Virus record (IMG/VR): IMGVR_UViG_3300028388_003025
Coordinates: 1 to 64,000 of that record
Reading direction: 5' to 3' (one strand)
DNA: 64,000 nt
DNA from: a virus
The notes beneath the pieces were generated by a model. It did not search any database, had not been told where the DNA came from, and saw only the letters and a program-made list of their open reading frames with translations. Made by a program: the position numbers and the translations under genes. This document shows positions 61,030 to 64,000 of this stretch, piece by piece (the stretch's first letter is position 1; each line of letters opens with the position of its first letter).

Positions 61030-62594
61030 AATTAAATAAAGACGAAGAGTCTGTAATTAATTGCTACCAAATGTATCATGACGCTATAACAACAATACTA
61101 AGGCCAGACGGAGAAGTTATATCTATAGAAGAAGAGAGGCTTGTAAGAACTAGACATGCTTTAAGAGATGTGGCCAACCCTAACAAACCCTTTTTAGACT
61201 CTGAGATACTATGTAAAAGAGTCTTCCACAATGATAATGATGGCTATTTAAAAGAAGTATATGCTAACGAGTATGATCACCATATAGCTCATGCATATGG
61301 AGCATTAACACAAAGCGGTATGTGGGATCAGGCTGCAATATTGGTTGTAGATGGTTGGGGTAAGGACATCAACACAGAAGAGTTTAATAGTATAGCAATA
61401 TTCTCTGCAAATAATGGTGAGATAGAAACAAAAAGAGTCTATGATATAGCTTATTCTATAGGCGTCATGTATTCATACTCAAGCGAAATGGTATTCAAGC
61501 ATGAGTTTACAGAAGGAAAGTTTATGGGACTGGCCACGCATGGCGATGCAAAGTCTGTGCCAAGGCTTTATACTATTGACGAAAGTACTGGAGATATATC
61601 TTATTACAGTGAGGCATACCCAATAAAAGAAGAACACAAAGTCCACAACAATGGCTGGAATACTCACTTATTGAACTGGATCTATAATGAGGTATATCCT
61701 CTTTGCAATAGCGATGCAGATTTCGCAGCAACAATCCAAAAAGAATTTGAGCTAATTATGTTTGAACTTGTTAAGTATATTAAGAATACTGTAGGTGGTG
61801 ACCGCTTAATAATAAGTGGAGGCTGTGGTCTTAACTGTACGTTTAATGGCAAGTTGCTGGCAGCTAATATATTTAAAGATGTCTACATCCCACCTATGTG
61901 TACAGATCAAGGAAGTTCTATAGGTGTTTTATCTGCATATAAAAAGCAGAATATAAACAAGACACTTAAATATAATACTATAATCCATCCATTGCCGGAT
62001 GATATTAAAGAAGTAGATATGGAGTGGGTGGCTAACATGCTCAAGTCTGGCAAGATAGTTGCATGGTTTGAAGGTGGCTCTGAATATGGGCCAAGAGCAT
62101 TATGCCATAGAAGCTTGCTTGCTGTCCCTAACAAGAAAGATGTAGCAGACAAGGTTAACAGAATAAAAAACAGGGAGTTGTGGAGGCCGTTAGCTCCCGT
62201 AGTTCTTGATACAGAGTTTGAAAAGATGTTTGATTGTAAGCCTGGCGTGCTACACGAATTCATGCTTTCAACAGAGACTGTCAGTGAAGATTATAGAGAA
62301 AAGGTGCCGGCAGTTCTTGCTAAAGACAATACTACAAGGCCACAAATACTCTTTAATGATTTAGACAATTCTGTATTGTATTCTATTATGAAGTCATTTG
62401 ACTTGCCTGTGTTACTTAACACATCCTTTAATGACAGAGGAGAGGCAATATGTGAGTCTCCAGGGGATGCTATAAGGTTTGTAAACAAAAGAGATAAAGA
62501 AGATGTGGTGCTTATATTCTGTGACGGTAATAAGATTTATAACTATGCTAGAATGTCTAAACCACTATTCAATGGAGATACTGATGGCAAGTAG
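61017..62594 (+). CDS. Carbamoyltransferase, NodU/TobZ family, 525 aa
   Basis: A TTG start follows GAGGAGG. The N-terminal Kae1-like half has DHHIAHAYGA, the metal-binding HXXXH. The C-terminal half has FEGGSEYGPRALCHRSLLA, LWRPLAPVV and LLNTSFNDRGEAI, all family hallmarks. Such enzymes use carbamoyl phosphate and ATP to carbamoylate hydroxyl groups, for example on sugars, through a carbamoyl-adenylate. Here the target could be serine, a sugar on serine or a product of the radical SAM enzymes. Confidence 0.95.
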   Translation: MLRVELNKDEESVINCYQMYHDAITTILRPDGEVISIEEERLVRTRHALRDVANPNKPFLDSEILCKRVFHNDNDGYLKEVYANEYDHHIAHAYGALTQSGMWDQAAILVVDGWGKDINTEEFNSIAIFSANNGEIETKRVYDIAYSIGVMYSYSSEMVFKHEFTEGKFMGLATHGDAKSVPRLYTIDESTGDISYYSEAYPIKEEHKVHNNGWNTHLLNWIYNEVYPLCNSDADFAATIQKEFELIMFELVKYIKNTVGGDRLIISGGCGLNCTFNGKLLAANIFKDVYIPPMCTDQGSSIGVLSAYKKQNINKTLKYNTIIHPLPDDIKEVDMEWVANMLKSGKIVAWFEGGSEYGPRALCHRSLLAVPNKKDVADKVNRIKNRELWRPLAPVVLDTEFEKMFDCKPGVLHEFMLSTETVSEDYREKVPAVLAKDNTTRPQILFNDLDNSVLYSIMKSFDLPVLLNTSFNDRGEAICESPGDAIRFVNKRDKEDVVLIFCDGNKIYNYARMSKPLFNGDTDGK

Positions 62595-63540
62595 CGAAGA
62601 TAAAAGTTGTAGACCTTTAGGTATTCAAGTATGGAATGATTGCTCAAATAATTGTAGCTTCTGTGTACAGAAGCACTTTATAAAAGAAGTAACGCCACTT
62701 CACAAGAAGAAGCGATCAATAGGCCTAGCAATGTCTCAGGTTCTAAACAACGATATAATAAAAGAATATCAAGGAGTCATGCTTATAGGTGGCGAGATAT
62801 TTGGAGGCCAATTAAAAGGCCTTTATTCTGACTGGTTTGATCTGCTTGAGGCCTTCAATACTGCAGGATTAAAGCATGTAATACTACAAACAGGCCTCAT
62901 GTATGAAGATGTTTCAGATCTTATCGAGTCCTTGGCCATAGTTAAAGATATAGAACAGGTAGTTATATCGACTTCATATGATACGCTAGGCAGATTCTCC
63001 AAGAAAACTAAAGACATTTGGGACAAGAATTTGTTGCTACTAGAGAAGCTAAAGAAGAAGTATAAGTTTCAGATCAATGTTTCTGTAATAATGACCCAAG
63101 CATTCATTGATGAGTATCTAGCTGGGAACTTTGTACACCCTAAAGGGGCTGACAGAGTTAGCTTATGCATCCCTCATATGTTTTCTGACCACCGTGATGC
63201 TCTTGATAATCCAGATCAATACTCGGACAAACTAAGAGATAGTGAATGTGAATACTCTGACAGGTTTTTGCCATTAAGGGATATTGATAAGCTTGCAGAG
63301 TTTGCTCACAAGTTCTCTGCCCAGTATGGATATGGAGGACTTGGCAGCTTTATAGAGTCAGCACAAGATATAATTCCATCATTTACACAAGACAATGATG
63401 TAGAACCTACCGACTTCATGCCTCGTAGTAGATGTGGGCACCTATTGATAGCACAATGTTATTCTGACAGCAACGAGTGCCTTGCTTGTGATCTTGAAAA
63501 ACTAATACCAAATATAAAGGAGTTGGCAAAGAATGGATAA
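62584..63540 (+). CDS. Radical SAM enzyme 2, 318 aa
   Basis: I choose the ATG at 62584, which follows GGAG at seven bases. A longer frame from 62503 overlaps the carbamoyltransferase more. C20-S-N-N-C24-S-F-C27 is the cluster motif and LIGGEIFGG the GGE motif. WNDCSNNCSFC matches WENCSNGCEFC of enzyme 1, so they are paralogs. The C-terminal CGHLLIAQC and CLACDLE give extra cysteines like those of enzyme 1. The stop overlaps the next gene's start. Confidence 0.9.
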   Translation: MASSEDKSCRPLGIQVWNDCSNNCSFCVQKHFIKEVTPLHKKKRSIGLAMSQVLNNDIIKEYQGVMLIGGEIFGGQLKGLYSDWFDLLEAFNTAGLKHVILQTGLMYEDVSDLIESLAIVKDIEQVVISTSYDTLGRFSKKTKDIWDKNLLLLEKLKKKYKFQINVSVIMTQAFIDEYLAGNFVHPKGADRVSLCIPHMFSDHRDALDNPDQYSDKLRDSECEYSDRFLPLRDIDKLAEFAHKFSAQYGYGGLGSFIESAQDIIPSFTQDNDVEPTDFMPRSRCGHLLIAQCYSDSNECLACDLEKLIPNIKELAKNG

Positions 63541-64000
63541 GTCTTATTGCGCACACCTAGATTCAAACTCTATGTTTGTTCGCTTCAAGGAGAATAGTTC
63601 TGACTTAATCTTTAGCTGTTGTAGTAACAGGGCTACAGATAACTTTGGCGATAAAGAATGTACTATCTCTTGTGATAACAGATCTGAAAATATAGATATG
63701 AAAAACGTATTAGGCATAGGTGCATACGGCAAATGTAATATACAGTGCAGGTATTGCAACTCTTCTCAGGTAGAGGTTAGTAGCGACTATTATGATATAC
63801 TTGAAAAGAATATATTAGAGCGACTAGACCTTTCAAAAGTAGAGAAAATGTTCTGCGGTAGTGGAGAGCTTTTCTGTGACGAAGGTTTGCAGTCCTTATA
63901 CAAGAAGATATTAGCAATAAATCCAAACATTAAGGTTGTTATAGAAACAAATGGCATAGCATGGGACGAGAGTATTTTAGATAATATAGGTATGACAAGC
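63533..64000 (+). CDS. Radical SAM enzyme 3, partial
   Basis: The gene starts at the ATG 63533, about ten bases after AGGAG, and runs out of the window. C68-N-I-Q-C72-R-Y-C75 is the cluster motif, and CGSGE stands in for GGE. An N-terminal set of cysteines (FSCCSN, CTISC) before the motif differs from enzymes 1 and 2, so this is a distinct subtype that may carry an extra cluster or zinc. The C-terminus is unseen. Confidence 0.85.
   Translation, partial: MDKSYCAHLDSNSMFVRFKENSSDLIFSCCSNRATDNFGDKECTISCDNRSENIDMKNVLGIGAYGKCNIQCRYCNSSQVEVSSDYYDILEKNILERLDLSKVEKMFCGSGELFCDEGLQSLYKKILAINPNIKVVIETNGIAWDESILDNIGMTS

Overview
The window is an internal stretch of the genome of a large, AT-rich, tailed double-stranded DNA phage with a contractile tail (myovirus morphology). 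It carries a terminase, portal, HK97-type capsid module, tail sheath, tail tube, a frameshifted tail-assembly chaperone, a 3,098-residue tape measure, a baseplate and tail fibres. The host cannot be named. Strong AGGAGG ribosome sites, sigma70-type TTGACA/TATAAT promoters, a YopX-family protein and an NrdD C-terminal-like mini-protein fit an anaerobic or facultative, low-GC bacterium, but that is inference. I see no tRNA gene, integrase, insertion sequence or CRISPR array.

Region 1 (about 1-13.9 kb, all leftward) is a dense accessory operon of more than 30 small, often overlapping genes. Recognisable products are a possible AcrVA2-like protein, an NrdD C-terminal-like peptide, YopX, an HNH endonuclease, a stand-alone CheY-like receiver and several membrane or exported peptides. 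A recurring CX2CX5C cysteine motif marks six of these genes, and a seventh lies beside the terminase. Between 11.5 and 13.75 kb there is little coding sequence. That stretch holds many inverted repeats, a DnaA-box-like site, direct repeats and microsatellite-like tracts, and is a candidate replication and regulatory region.

Region 2 (14.1-34.0 kb, rightward) opens with two proteases, a zinc M16 peptidase and a CPBP-type membrane protease. A strong promoter then drives a probable structured noncoding RNA of about 300 nt. The packaging and head genes follow: terminase large subunit, portal, a 913-aa protein that joins a prohead-protease-like domain to a complete ATP-dependent DNA ligase, a scaffold-like protein, a decoration protein and the major capsid protein. 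Connectors, sheath and tube complete the region.

Region 3 (34.1-58.8 kb, rightward) is the tail. It has a chaperone pair linked by a TTTTTTC -1 slippery site, a giant tape measure with an embedded DnaQ-like DEDDh exonuclease domain, then hub, spike, wedge and fibre genes. Seven genes across the window have a -10 box exactly six bases before the start codon and no ribosome site, which implies leaderless mRNAs.

Region 4 (58.8-64 kb) is the most novel part. Two related proteins end in a poly-serine tract plus a shared C-terminal peptide ending AYFNLNG. They are followed, with overlapping starts, by a radical SAM enzyme, a NodU/TobZ-type carbamoyltransferase, a second radical SAM enzyme and a third radical SAM enzyme cut by the window end. 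This looks like a cassette that chemically modifies the poly-serine virion proteins or makes a small molecule that decorates them.
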